Source: Bernardetia sp963719525
Lineage (GTDB): Bacteria > Bacteroidota > Bacteroidia > Cytophagales > Bernardetiaceae
Assembly: GCA_963719525.1 (NCBI GenBank)
Contig: CAVRCG010000004.1
Location: 1,922,001-1,986,000, forward strand
Length of the DNA stretch: 64,000 bases
Direction: 5' to 3'
Part shown: positions 43,674 to 52,503 of the stretch, one piece after another
How the letters are laid out: each line of letters starts with the position of its first letter
Position numbering within the stretch: position 1 is the stretch's first letter
Notes under the pieces: generated by a model
What the model was told of the DNA's origin: nothing
The model's input: the letters and a program-made list of their open reading frames with translations, nothing else
Database searches by the model: none
Translations under genes and position numbers: made by a program

Positions 43674-43880
43674 GAATTCTCTCGTAAATGTTGTATTTTT
43701 ACAAGAATTCATCACAAGAGTAAACATCCTATAAGACCAACCAGATACTGGAAATCTATCCGTTGAAAGAGGAGTTACTCTTGTTCTTTTAGTTTAAACT
43801 CGTATAGAATGTCGGGACACCAAGCCCATTATCAAGGTAATGAGTACAACTAAACGATGAATTTTGTAAATTATGTAGCA
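43674..43880 (+). ncRNA. Candidate bridge RNA of the IS110 element
   Basis: The long non-coding left end upstream of the recombinase is where IS110-group elements encode their bridge RNA. It can fold: hairpin 1 pairs GAATTC (43674-43679) with GAATTC (43705-43710) and GTAAA with TTTAC. Stem 2 pairs CAAGAGTAA (43715-43723) exactly with TTACTCTTG (43775-43783) around a 51-base internal loop. A further region, GTCGGGACACCAAGCCC (near 43809), is GC-richer than its surroundings. Function is inferred from family knowledge. Confidence 0.45.
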
Positions 43881-43897
43881 CCCAAAGATACAAAAAA

Positions 43898-44902
43898 ATG
43901 GAAAAAAAATATTTTTATTTCGTAGGCATTGATATTAGTAAAGAACACTTAGATTTTGCGATTTATCACGATGGAAAAGTGCATTACCATCAAAGAATAG
44001 CGAATCAACAGGAAGTGATTGAAAGCTATCTTCAAGAACAACTTAGCAAAGAAGTTAGTTTTGAAAACACCTTGTTTTGTATGGAAAATACAGGTATCTA
44101 CACGCAGCTTCTTTTGCGTGTTTTAATAGCTCAAGGCTGCTCTATTTGGTTAGAACACGCTATGGAAATCAAACAATCTATGGGGGTAGTGAGAGGTAAA
44201 GATGATAAAATAGATGCCCAAAGGATCGCCCACTATGCTGCTCGTTTTCAAGATAAAGTACGCTTATACACACCTGCAAAGAAAAGTTTAGAGAAGCTCA
44301 AAGTATTTCAAACTCTTAGGAATAGACTTGTAAAAGTTCAAAAACAACTCAAAACACCTCTTAAAGAAAGTAAGTCATTTTTAGAAGAGGAGATGTTTAC
44401 ACTTTTAGATAAGAACTCTAGAGTTATTTTAGAACAACTCAAAAAACAAATTAAGACCGTAGAACTACAAATCAAAACTATCATTGAGCAGGACGAAGTA
44501 CTCAAAAGAATATTTGAATTAACTACTTCTGTTAGAGGTGTAGGGCTAGTAACGGGACTAGCCGTTATTATAGCCACAGGAGCGTTTAAAGATATAAATT
44601 GTCCTAAAAAGTTTGCTTGTTATGCAGGAGTTGCTCCTTTTGAGAATAGCTCTGGAAAATTTAAAGGAAAAGCTAAGGTATCCTACATTGCAAACAAAAA
44701 AATGAAGGCTCTATTACAAACCTGTGTAACAAGTACGCTTAAATATGAAGGCGAATTCAGAGAATATTTCGATAGAAAAAAAGCTGAAGGTAAAAAATCA
44801 AGAGTGGTAATGAATGCCATCAGAAATAAGATTATTCAAAGAATATTCGCCTGTGTTAAAAGTGGACAAAAGTACCAAGAAAATTATCAATTTAATTTGT
44901 AA
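43898..44902 (+). CDS. IS110-family recombinase/transposase
   Basis: A 334-residue intact IS110 transposase. The N-terminal RuvC-like DEDD domain has YFVGIDISKEHLDFAIYHDG (first Asp), LFCMENTGIYTQLLLRVL (Glu) and VRGKDDKIDAQRIAHYAARF (Asp pair). A coiled-coil linker (about residues 150-205) leads to the C-terminal Transposase_20 domain, TTSVRGVGLVTGLAVIIATG and KKFACYAGVAPFENSSGKFK, ending NKKMKALLQTCVTSTLKY with the candidate catalytic Ser. IS110 enzymes are guided by a bridge RNA that selects target and donor DNA. No frameshift or stop is present, so it may be active. Confidence 0.93.
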   Translation: MEKKYFYFVGIDISKEHLDFAIYHDGKVHYHQRIANQQEVIESYLQEQLSKEVSFENTLFCMENTGIYTQLLLRVLIAQGCSIWLEHAMEIKQSMGVVRGKDDKIDAQRIAHYAARFQDKVRLYTPAKKSLEKLKVFQTLRNRLVKVQKQLKTPLKESKSFLEEEMFTLLDKNSRVILEQLKKQIKTVELQIKTIIEQDEVLKRIFELTTSVRGVGLVTGLAVIIATGAFKDINCPKKFACYAGVAPFENSSGKFKGKAKVSYIANKKMKALLQTCVTSTLKYEGEFREYFDRKKAEGKKSRVVMNAIRNKIIQRIFACVKSGQKYQENYQFNL

Positions 44903-44960
44903 TTGTCATAGAATTCAACGGTAAGTACAATAATCGTCCAAGTTTGATTTCTTTTGGACT

Positions 44961-45000
44961 TTATTTAGTCTTCTCTGTCTAATATTTTAATAATCTATAA
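44961..45000 (-). pseudogene. Possible N-terminal remnant of a fourth small membrane protein
   Basis: On the minus strand the DNA reads IIKILDRED then a stop, matching the MDKILDREEQ start of the protein encoded at 45325-45696. It lies just beyond the IS110 right end. An insertion or deletion may have destroyed a further paralogue. The match is only about nine codons. Confidence 0.35.
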
Positions 45001-45018
45001 AATAACTTTTTCTAAAAG

Positions 45019-45309
45019 TTAATAGAAACAAGGTATCAGACTTACAAAAAATGAAATCAATGATGCAGTAAACCACTTTTTCCATTCTCTTGAATCACTC
45101 GTTGAATGCAATATTACTGCTACAATCAGATTTATCGAAATGATAGAAACTATTCCTATCACTAAGACTATGAGTTTTTCCTTTTCTATTTTGACGATAT
45201 CAAAAAAGAAATATAGAAGAAACACTAAAATAAGATTTGTAAATAGTATTACTGACCAAGTTTTGGTTCTCTTTGACATAACTTTTTCTTCTCTATCCAA
45301 CATAAACAC
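45019..45309 (-). CDS. Small membrane protein 3 of a tandem family
   Basis: A 96-residue protein with a cytoplasmic start MFMLDREEKVMSKRTKTWSV and three hydrophobic segments (ILFTNLILVFLLYFFFDIV, LIVLVIGIVSIISINLIVAV, WFTASLISFFVSLIPCFY). The LDREE start, the segment after a Trp, and the WKKW before the last helix are shared with the two genes upstream. The family is unknown to me. It is shorter than its relatives because the loop between helices is reduced. Confidence 0.6.
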   Translation of the reverse strand: MFMLDREEKVMSKRTKTWSVILFTNLILVFLLYFFFDIVKIEKEKLIVLVIGIVSIISINLIVAVILHSTSDSREWKKWFTASLISFFVSLIPCFY

Positions 45310-45324
45310 ATTTATTTAAAGGTT

Positions 45325-45696
45325 TTATAAAAAAGGAGTTATCAATTTGTCAATATTAAAAAATGAATAAGTAGCTTTACTAATTCCATACAAAACCAAA
45401 CCTATCAAAACCATTACAATCCACTTTTTCCAAAAAACAGGAGAGAAAAGTAATGAGAAAAAACATAATACAAAGTTACAAATTAACATAAAGAAAGAAA
45501 GAGTATTAATGAAAAAATGTAATTGTATTAAAACAGGATAATCGTGTCCTATTACTGAAAGAGTATGAAAAAACGAATATGTTTTACTACTGCTTATCAA
45601 AACAAGTATTCCATTAGCAGCCAAAACAACAAACCACGAATTTTTCCAGAAGTTTTGCTCTTTTTTTTGTTCTTCTCTGTCTAGTATTTTATCCAT
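45325..45696 (-). CDS. Small membrane protein 2 of a tandem family
   Basis: A 123-residue protein: MDKILDREEQKKEQNFWKNS, then four hydrophobic segments including WFVVLAANGILVLISSS, FFINTLSFFMLICNFVLCFF and, after SPVFWKKW, IVMVLIGLVLYGISKATYSF. It shares the LDREE start, the conserved NGIL and the WKKW motif before the final helix with its neighbours. It is separated from the next gene by 15 bases, so the array is probably an operon. No known family or function is recognised. Confidence 0.6.
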   Translation of the reverse strand: MDKILDREEQKKEQNFWKNSWFVVLAANGILVLISSSKTYSFFHTLSVIGHDYPVLIQLHFFINTLSFFMLICNFVLCFFSLLFSPVFWKKWIVMVLIGLVLYGISKATYSFFNIDKLITPFL

Positions 45697-45785
45697 AATG
45701 ATTATATGCTTTTTATAAAAATCAAAAAATCTTGCTCACTAAATTAAAAATTTATACAAATTAAGATAGTAATTCAATAAGTAAA

Positions 45786-46133
45786 TCAAAAATCAAGTTT
45801 TTCCAAATCTACTAAAAAGGCTATAAAAACAGACAACGCAAGAATTACAAAGCCAATTACAATCATTATAAGCCAATTTTTCCAACGTTCTTTAGAGAAA
45901 AATAGAGAAACAATTAATGCTAAAATATTTACTCCTATTATAGCAAAACACAAAAGCATAATACTTCCTCCTATCATATCTGCTACTGGAAAAGTTATGC
46001 TATCGGAAGTTGAAAAAAATATCCAAATACAAAAAATAATCATACTTATAAAAAGAATACCATTGGTAATCAAAACAGGTTTCCAAGAGTTTTTTATTTC
46101 TTTCTTTTCTTCTAAATCTAATATTGGTTGCAT
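45786..46133 (-). CDS. Small membrane protein 1 of a tandem family
   Basis: A 115-residue protein from the ATG at 46133: MQPILDLEEKKEIKNSWKPV, then LITNGILFISMIIFCIWIFF, MLLCFAIIGVNILALIVSLF and, after SKERWKNW, LIMIVIGFVILALSVFIAFL. Four membrane segments are likely. A longer frame from 46169 would prepend MVTYSILYFTKF, which lacks the family's charged start. It is first in the array of three (possibly four) paralogues. The function is unknown. Confidence 0.6.
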   Translation of the reverse strand: MQPILDLEEKKEIKNSWKPVLITNGILFISMIIFCIWIFFSTSDSITFPVADMIGGSIMLLCFAIIGVNILALIVSLFFSKERWKNWLIMIVIGFVILALSVFIAFLVDLEKLDF

Positions 46134-46169
46134 AAATTTTGTGAAATATAAAATTGAGTAAGTAACCAA

Positions 46170-46771
46170 CAGAACAATTTTTCAAATTATTCTACCGTTG
46201 TACTACAAAAATGCGAAATATTTTGTATCTTAATTAAATTAAAAGCAATATAAAATCTTGTATCTAATCTACAATATAACTTTTTTAATAAAAAAATAGA
46301 TTAAATACATATTTTTCTAAGCTACACATTTAAAACTTCTACTATTGAATCTATTTTATCAAATTTGTATAATTTGAATGATTAATTAATCAAAATTAAT
46401 TAATATATTGCTTATTCAATTAGGTAAGCTAGAAAAAATAAATCAAAAATTGTATTTTAATAAACTTTTTCTAACTTAGCCTTTTGTAAAATAGATTGCT
46501 AAGACAAATTTTTCTAAATTACTTTTCCATAACGTAGGGGTTTGAAAACTCTACGTTATGGAAATAGAAAGGAAATGTATGAAACTTTCATTTATGTAAT
46601 TACTGTTTTTTATCAAAAAGTAAATAGTTACATAAATTGAAAATACATACAAAATATTCTACATATAAAAACGCAATTATACTTTAAATTTATAATTACT
46701 ATTATTTTTTATCTGTAACAAAAAATACTATCCAAAACACGCATCAACTCACACAAATACACTAAAAATCT
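46170..46771. other. Long AT-rich spacer before the kinase-phosphatase gene
   Basis: About 600 bases with no supported gene. It contains an AT palindrome region (TTAATTAATCAAAATTAATT near 46384) and the GGGTTTG-type palindrome at 46523-46563. I see no well-spaced promoter boxes. Confidence 0.55.
46523..46563. repeat. Palindrome related to the GGGTTTGCAAACCC family
   Basis: TTTTCCATAACGTAG and CTACGTTATGGAAA form 14-bp arms around GGGTTTGAAAACT. It shares CCATAACGT with the 38400-38441 copy but has a diverged centre. Confidence 0.8.
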
Positions 46772-49700
46772 ATGTCTGTGGCTACGTCGCTTCCAAAAAT
46801 TTTGTTTGAGGGAGTAAACTCAATCATTTATTACCGAGATACCAGCGAGTGGAATACGCCTGTTATTATTAAGGTTATCAAAAATGATTTTCCGACTCCT
46901 ACGCAGCTTATTCAGTTTAATAATGAGTATGAATTTACCAAAAACCTCAAAATTGAGGGAATTAGAAAGGCATACAAAAAAGATAAACTAGAAGGTAAGC
47001 CTGCTCTTGTATTGGAGTATTTTTCTGGCATTACATTCAAAAAAACATTTTTTGAAAACTCTTGGACGTACAAAGATTTTTTGAAAGTAGCTATAAATAT
47101 AGCTGAAGCACTCGGACAAGTGCATCAAAATCATATTATTCACAAGGATATAAATAGCAACAATGTTCTTGTAGATTTCTCAACACATCGCATCAAAATT
47201 ATTGATTTTGGTATTTCTTCACGCATAGATACTCGTGTGCAAGACCTCCGAAGTCCAGATGCTTTGGAAGGAACGCTGGCTTATATCTCGCCAGAACAAA
47301 CAGGCAGAATGAACCGTGCCGTCAATTACCGTTCTGATTTGTATTCATTGGGAATTGCGTTTTATGAGATTTTGACAAACAAATTACCATTTACGGCTGC
47401 TGATTCTATTGAGCTGGTGCATTGTCATTTGGCACAAAAACCACAACCTCCTCATCAAGTAAATCCGTCTGTTCCTCGTGTTCTTTCCGAAATTGTGATA
47501 AGACTTTTGGAAAAAAATGCAGAAGATAGGTATCAATCTGCTTTTGGATTAAAACACGATTTGGAACTTTCTTTAAAAGGATTTATTGCTAATGGAAATG
47601 GAAAAATTGATTACTTTAATTTAGCCGAAGAAGATTATTCAGACCGTTTTTCTATTCCACAAAAATTGTATGGTAGAGAAGATGAAGTAGAATTATTACT
47701 TAATTCTTTTGAACGAGTTTCAAATGGTGCAACCGAACTTGTATTAGTAGAAGGATACTCTGGAGTAGGAAAAACGTCTTTGGTAAATGAAACCCACCGT
47801 TCAATTACCGAAAAGCGAGGATATTTTATAAAAGGAAAATTTGATCAATATCAAAAAAATGTTCCTTACTCAGCTATTATTCAAGCCTTAAACGAATTCA
47901 TAGAATATCTTCTTACAGAAAGTAAGGAATCATTAGTAGAGTGGAAGCGAAAAATAAATAAAGTGTTGGGCGATAATGGACAAATTCTTTTAGATGTACT
48001 TCCCAACTTAGAAATGATTATTGGAAAACATGAGAATGTACAAGAACTTCCTCCTAACGAAGCAAAAAATCGTTTTAATTATATTTTCAAATCGTTTATT
48101 CGTGTAATTAGTCAGAAGAAACATCCGATTGTACTTTTCGTAGATGATTTGCAATGGGCAGATGGAGCTTCTTTGAATTTGTTGAAAGTCTTGATGACAG
48201 ATAGCGAAAACCGTCATTTGCTTATTATTGGGGCGTATCGTGATAATGAAGTTACTTCTGCGCATCCTCTAATGATAATGGTGAAGAGCTTGCAAGAACA
48301 AGATGCACCTGTAAGTTCGATTGTGTTGGATAATTTGGGATATGAAGATATTGAGAAATTAATTACAGAATCTCTAAAAGCACAAATTCTCCAAGTAAAA
48401 CAGCTTTCATATCTTATTTATAGAAAGACACATGGTAATGCGTTTTTTGCAACTCAGTTTTTAGAATCTTTACACGAAGAAGGTTTGTTGCATTTTGATA
48501 TGCAGTCCAAACAATGGCAATGGGATATTGTCAAGATTGAAGAAAAGAAGACAACCGATAATGTAGTTGAATTGATGACTTCAAAAATCGAAAAGCTTCC
48601 AGCAGAAACACAGGAAATACTAAAATATGCTGCTTGTATTGGAGACAAATTTGATTTGCAAATGCTTCGTAGTGTAAGTGGGTATTCTTTAAAAGATATT
48701 TTTGATAGAATTTGGGTAGCGATAGAAGAGGGAATGATACTTCCTTTAGATGATAATTATAAGCGTATTGCTATTCTTAGCGAAGATCCAGCACTTGAAG
48801 AACGAGTAAATGCACGGTTCAAATTTTTGCATGATAGAGTTCAACAAGCCGTTTATTCTCTCATTGCTGATAGTCGTCGTTTTGAGATGCACTATAAAGT
48901 AGGAAAGATAATAAAAGATAATACACCAGATGCGCAATTAGAAAGTAAAATATTTGATATTGTAAATCAGCTTAATGTAGGAGTTGCACTTTTAGAAGAC
49001 CAAGAAGAGCGTTATGAACTTGCTCGTCTGAATCTTATTGCAGGAAAGCGAGCTAAAGCGTCGGCTGCTTACGAACCTGCTTATGATTATTTTTATGCAG
49101 GAGTTGCCCTTTTGGACATTGTCGGTTGGAAAGATGAATATATCCTTGCGCTGCGTTTGCATAATGAAGCTGCCGAATCTGCCTATCTTAGTGGAAATGG
49201 AAATGGCATGGAACAGTTTGTCGATGGTGTCCTTACCAATGCCAATGAATTTTTGGATAAAATACCAGTTTATGATACCAAAATTCAATTCCTTATTTCC
49301 AAAGGAAAAATGAAAGAAGCGATTAAGCTCGCTGTCAGTACATTAAGAAAATTGAAAGTAGGTTTTCCAAGAACGGTAACAAAGGTTCATTTGCTGCGTG
49401 AGCTTGTACGTATTCGTGGACTCATGACAGGTCGAAAGATATTTGATCTAGCAAATCTTCCACGTATGGAAAACAAGAAAAAACTAGCTGCTATGCGCAT
49501 TCTGGCAGGTATTAGTTTGGCTGCTTATGTAAGTGGCTCGCCTTTATATCCAATGATTATTTTTAGACAGGTTCAACTTTCTATCAAATATGGAAATGCA
49601 CTCGTTTCAACGTATGCGTATTCTTCGTATGGAATTATTTTGTGTGGCGTAATTGGAAATATCAATTCTGGTTATCGTTTTGGAGAGTTAGCAATCAAGC

Positions 49701-52117
49701 TTTTGGATCAACATAACTCTGAACGTTTCAAGGCTAGGACATATATGGTTACTAATATAATGATTCGTCATTGGAAAGAACCATTAGAAAATTCATTAAA
49801 ACCATTAGTAAAATCGTATCGTAAAGGTATTGATACAGGCTTTTTTGAGTATGCTGCTTTTTCTATTTTTATGTATGTTTATTATCGTTTTGCAACAGGT
49901 AAAGAACTCAATGAAGTAGAAAAAGAAGCCAATATGTATATTGGTGCTACCTATGATTTGAAACAAATTAATCCATATCACAACATAAAATTACTTCGTC
50001 AAACGTTTTTGAATTATTTAGGAAAATCTGAAAATCCTGCTGTTTTGGAGGGAGAAGAATATCCTTTAGAGCTTCAAAAGGAAATTATAGAAGGTGGAAA
50101 TGCTGCTTCTATTTGTCTCCATTTTTTTATGAAAGCAACGTTGAGTTATAATTTTGGAGAAATAGAAAAAGCATATAGTTATATAATTCTGACAGAAAAA
50201 TATGTGAAAGGAATTACGGCAACGGCTGGCATACCTGTTTATCACATGTACGATTCTCTTATTCATATTTCTATTTATCCGAGTTCTTCACTTTGGGATA
50301 GACAGCGAATTTTAAGACGTATTGCAAAAAATCAAGCAAAGCTTTATAAGTTTGCCAAATTCTGTCCATCGACTAATTTGCATAAATATTATTTGGTAGA
50401 AGGCGAACTGGCAAGGATAAAAAGTGATTATGTAGAAACCGAAAAGTGCTATCGTCAGGCAATTGAAGCCGTTGGAAAAACTAATTTTATTCAAGAAGAA
50501 GCATTAATAAAGGAGCGTTTTGGATTTTACTGGTTACAAAGAAAACAAGAAGATATTGCTATGATGTTTTTGCGTAAAGCCTATTATGATTATCGTATTT
50601 GGGGAGCAAAAGGCAAGCTAGAACACATGCACAAGGTGTATTCGCATTATGTCAAGCAGGAATCGATTTCTCTTGATGTACAAAACACGACTACTTCGCC
50701 AGCCACATTACACAATCAAACTACTACTTTTGAAGGTGCAACAACTACCATGATGACGACGAGCAAAACGTCTTCTAGTGGCTCAAAAAGTGGAACTAGT
50801 TTCTTAGATTTCGAAACGCTCATAAAATCTACTCAAACGCTTTCCCAAGAAGTGAATTTTGAGGATCTTATGCCAAAAATGATGCACGTAGTAATGGAAA
50901 ATGCAGGTGCAGAAAAAGCATTCTTAATTCAAAATCACGATGGAGAATTATTTGTAGAAGCAAAAGGAGATTTGACGCAAGAAGAATCGACACAATTTTT
51001 ACATCAAGCCGTTGATGATAATAGTACTCTAGTTCCAAGATCATTAATTAATTATGTAATCCGAACGCAGCAACCTTTAGTTTTGGATAATGCTTCCGAA
51101 GACGAAAAATATGCAAATGATTCTTATATCAAACAAAATAAACCCAAATCGGTACTTTGTTTTCCTGTTTTTCGAAAAAATGAATTGTTATGTTTGTTTT
51201 ATTTAGAGAATAATCTTACAACTGGAGCATTTACGCCAGATAGATTACAGACCCTGCAAATGCTTTCCACACAGGTCAGTATTTCTTTAGAAAATGCGCA
51301 ACTTTATCAAAACTTAGAAGAAAAAGTAGAAGAACGAACACTAGAATTACATCAACAAAACAAGCGTATAACTGATTCAATTCGTTATGCTCAAACGATT
51401 CAAGATGCCATTCTGCCAGCAAATAAAACGTTGAGAGACCTTTTTACAGAGTATTTTGTAATTTATCGTCCCAAAGATATTGTCTCTGGTGATTTTTATT
51501 GGGTAACTCATGTGGAAGATTATACATTTGCTGCTGCTGTTGATTGTACAGGTCATGGCGTTCCAGGTGCTTTTATGTCAATGGTCGGAAATACACTTCT
51601 TACCGATATTGTAGGTGTAAAACGAGTGTTTGACCCAGCCGTGATTTTGGAAATGTTACATGAAGGAGTGCGTGCAGCATTACACCAAAAAGATTCGGAT
51701 AATACCGACGGAATGGACGTAGCACTTTGTAGAATAGAACGTCAAGAAAACTGGATTGAAGTAACTTATGCAGGTGCAAAACGACCACTTTATTATACTT
51801 CAAATGGAGAGATAGAAAAAATGAAAGGGGATAATCTGAGTATTGGTGGGGCAATCAAAAAGAAAAACTATGTATTCACCAATCAAAAAGCTGTTTTATT
51901 AGCAGAAGATGTAATTTATTTGACTTCAGATGGACTTGTCGACCAAGCAAATCCAAACAAGAAAAAATTTGGTTCTACAAAGTTTGAATCTCTACTCAAA
52001 CAATTCCACGCAAGACCATTCAAAGAACAGAAACAAATTTTGTCTAATCAATTAGATCAACATCAACTAGATGCAGAGCAAAGAGATGATATTACTGTCT
52101 TGGCTTTAAGATTGTAA
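46772..52117 (+). CDS. Ser/Thr kinase - AAA ATPase - GAF - PP2C fusion (HstK-like)
   Basis: A 1781-residue cytoplasmic signalling protein. Domains in order: Ser/Thr kinase (about 10-265) with Lys in PVIIKVIKNDF, HIIHKDINSNNVLVDF (HxD variant), IKIIDFGISSRID and GTLAYISPEQTGRMNRAVNY. Then an AAA_16/NACHT-like ATPase (about 300-560) with VEGYSGVGKTSLVNET and IVLFVDDLQWADGASLNLL. A helical repeat region follows (about 700-1330), then GAF (about 1343-1512), a coiled-coil helix (SIRYAQTIQDAILP), and a SpoIIE-type PP2C phosphatase (about 1560-1781) with KDIVSGDFYWVTHV, VDCTGHGVPGAFMSMVGN and TDGMDVALCRIE. The first four units match HstK-type kinases, which usually end in a histidine kinase. Here the output is a phosphatase. 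All catalytic metal-binding Asp residues look intact. Confidence 0.92.
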   Translation: MSVATSLPKILFEGVNSIIYYRDTSEWNTPVIIKVIKNDFPTPTQLIQFNNEYEFTKNLKIEGIRKAYKKDKLEGKPALVLEYFSGITFKKTFFENSWTYKDFLKVAINIAEALGQVHQNHIIHKDINSNNVLVDFSTHRIKIIDFGISSRIDTRVQDLRSPDALEGTLAYISPEQTGRMNRAVNYRSDLYSLGIAFYEILTNKLPFTAADSIELVHCHLAQKPQPPHQVNPSVPRVLSEIVIRLLEKNAEDRYQSAFGLKHDLELSLKGFIANGNGKIDYFNLAEEDYSDRFSIPQKLYGREDEVELLLNSFERVSNGATELVLVEGYSGVGKTSLVNETHRSITEKRGYFIKGKFDQYQKNVPYSAIIQALNEFIEYLLTESKESLVEWKRKINKVLGDNGQILLDVLPNLEMIIGKHENVQELPPNEAKNRFNYIFKSFIRVISQKKHPIVLFVDDLQWADGASLNLLKVLMTDSENRHLLIIGAYRDNEVTSAHPLMIMVKSLQEQDAPVSSIVLDNLGYEDIEKLITESLKAQILQVKQLSYLIYRKTHGNAFFATQFLESLHEEGLLHFDMQSKQWQWDIVKIEEKKTTDNVVELMTSKIEKLPAETQEILKYAACIGDKFDLQMLRSVSGYSLKDIFDRIWVAIEEGMILPLDDNYKRIAILSEDPALEERVNARFKFLHDRVQQAVYSLIADSRRFEMHYKVGKIIKDNTPDAQLESKIFDIVNQLNVGVALLEDQEERYELARLNLIAGKRAKASAAYEPAYDYFYAGVALLDIVGWKDEYILALRLHNEAAESAYLSGNGNGMEQFVDGVLTNANEFLDKIPVYDTKIQFLISKGKMKEAIKLAVSTLRKLKVGFPRTVTKVHLLRELVRIRGLMTGRKIFDLANLPRMENKKKLAAMRILAGISLAAYVSGSPLYPMIIFRQVQLSIKYGNALVSTYAYSSYGIILCGVIGNINSGYRFGELAIKLLDQHNSERFKARTYMVTNIMIRHWKEPLENSLKPLVKSYRKGIDTGFFEYAAFSIFMYVYYRFATGKELNEVEKEANMYIGATYDLKQINPYHNIKLLRQTFLNYLGKSENPAVLEGEEYPLELQKEIIEGGNAASICLHFFMKATLSYNFGEIEKAYSYIILTEKYVKGITATAGIPVYHMYDSLIHISIYPSSSLWDRQRILRRIAKNQAKLYKFAKFCPSTNLHKYYLVEGELARIKSDYVETEKCYRQAIEAVGKTNFIQEEALIKERFGFYWLQRKQEDIAMMFLRKAYYDYRIWGAKGKLEHMHKVYSHYVKQESISLDVQNTTTSPATLHNQTTTFEGATTTMMTTSKTSSSGSKSGTSFLDFETLIKSTQTLSQEVNFEDLMPKMMHVVMENAGAEKAFLIQNHDGELFVEAKGDLTQEESTQFLHQAVDDNSTLVPRSLINYVIRTQQPLVLDNASEDEKYANDSYIKQNKPKSVLCFPVFRKNELLCLFYLENNLTTGAFTPDRLQTLQMLSTQVSISLENAQLYQNLEEKVEERTLELHQQNKRITDSIRYAQTIQDAILPANKTLRDLFTEYFVIYRPKDIVSGDFYWVTHVEDYTFAAAVDCTGHGVPGAFMSMVGNTLLTDIVGVKRVFDPAVILEMLHEGVRAALHQKDSDNTDGMDVALCRIERQENWIEVTYAGAKRPLYYTSNGEIEKMKGDNLSIGGAIKKKNYVFTNQKAVLLAEDVIYLTSDGLVDQANPNKKKFGSTKFESLLKQFHARPFKEQKQILSNQLDQHQLDAEQRDDITVLALRL

Positions 52118-52293
52118 AGTTTTTGATGACCAAAAATAAACTGTATTTGTATATAATCAATTACGACCTCTAAAAGCAGTAAAGCTAATTAAAAATTACG
52201 ATTACAACTTATTGATTATTAACTAGCTAAAGATTGGATAACAGTAGTTTATTTAATTTACGTTCTCTATAAGGCTTGCATTTGACTTTTAAA

Positions 52294-52341
52294 TAAAAAA
52301 GAAAACCATCAGATTTTATGATTTGATGGTTTCCTTTTTTT
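52294..52341 (+). terminator. Terminator after the kinase-phosphatase gene
   Basis: AAAAAAGAAAACCATCA and TGATGGTTTCCTTTTTTT form a strong stem about 180 bases after the stop; the T-run is seven bases. The remainder of the 52118-52503 spacer shows no gene. Confidence 0.82.
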
Positions 52342-52503
52342 GTCTTTATCAATTTAAAATCTATAAAAATTAAACGTTAAACACCTATAAAACTTACCAT
52401 TTATTTCGAATAAAAACTACGAATACATATTTTCTCTTTTTCATTCATATATTTTTAGTATTTTTATTCTTTATTCGAATTTACCCCTATTTAAAAATAA
52501 TAT

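Larger units (their letters stand above)
43671..44919 (+). mobile_element. IS110-family insertion sequence
   Basis: A candidate element of about 1.25 kb with a recombinase gene, a leader of about 220 bases and a short right end. The 10-bp inverted repeats GTTGAATTCT (43671-43680) and AGAATTCAAC (44910-44919) may mark sub-terminal ends. True boundaries cannot be fixed from a single copy, since IS110 elements often lack terminal repeats and target duplications. Confidence 0.6.
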
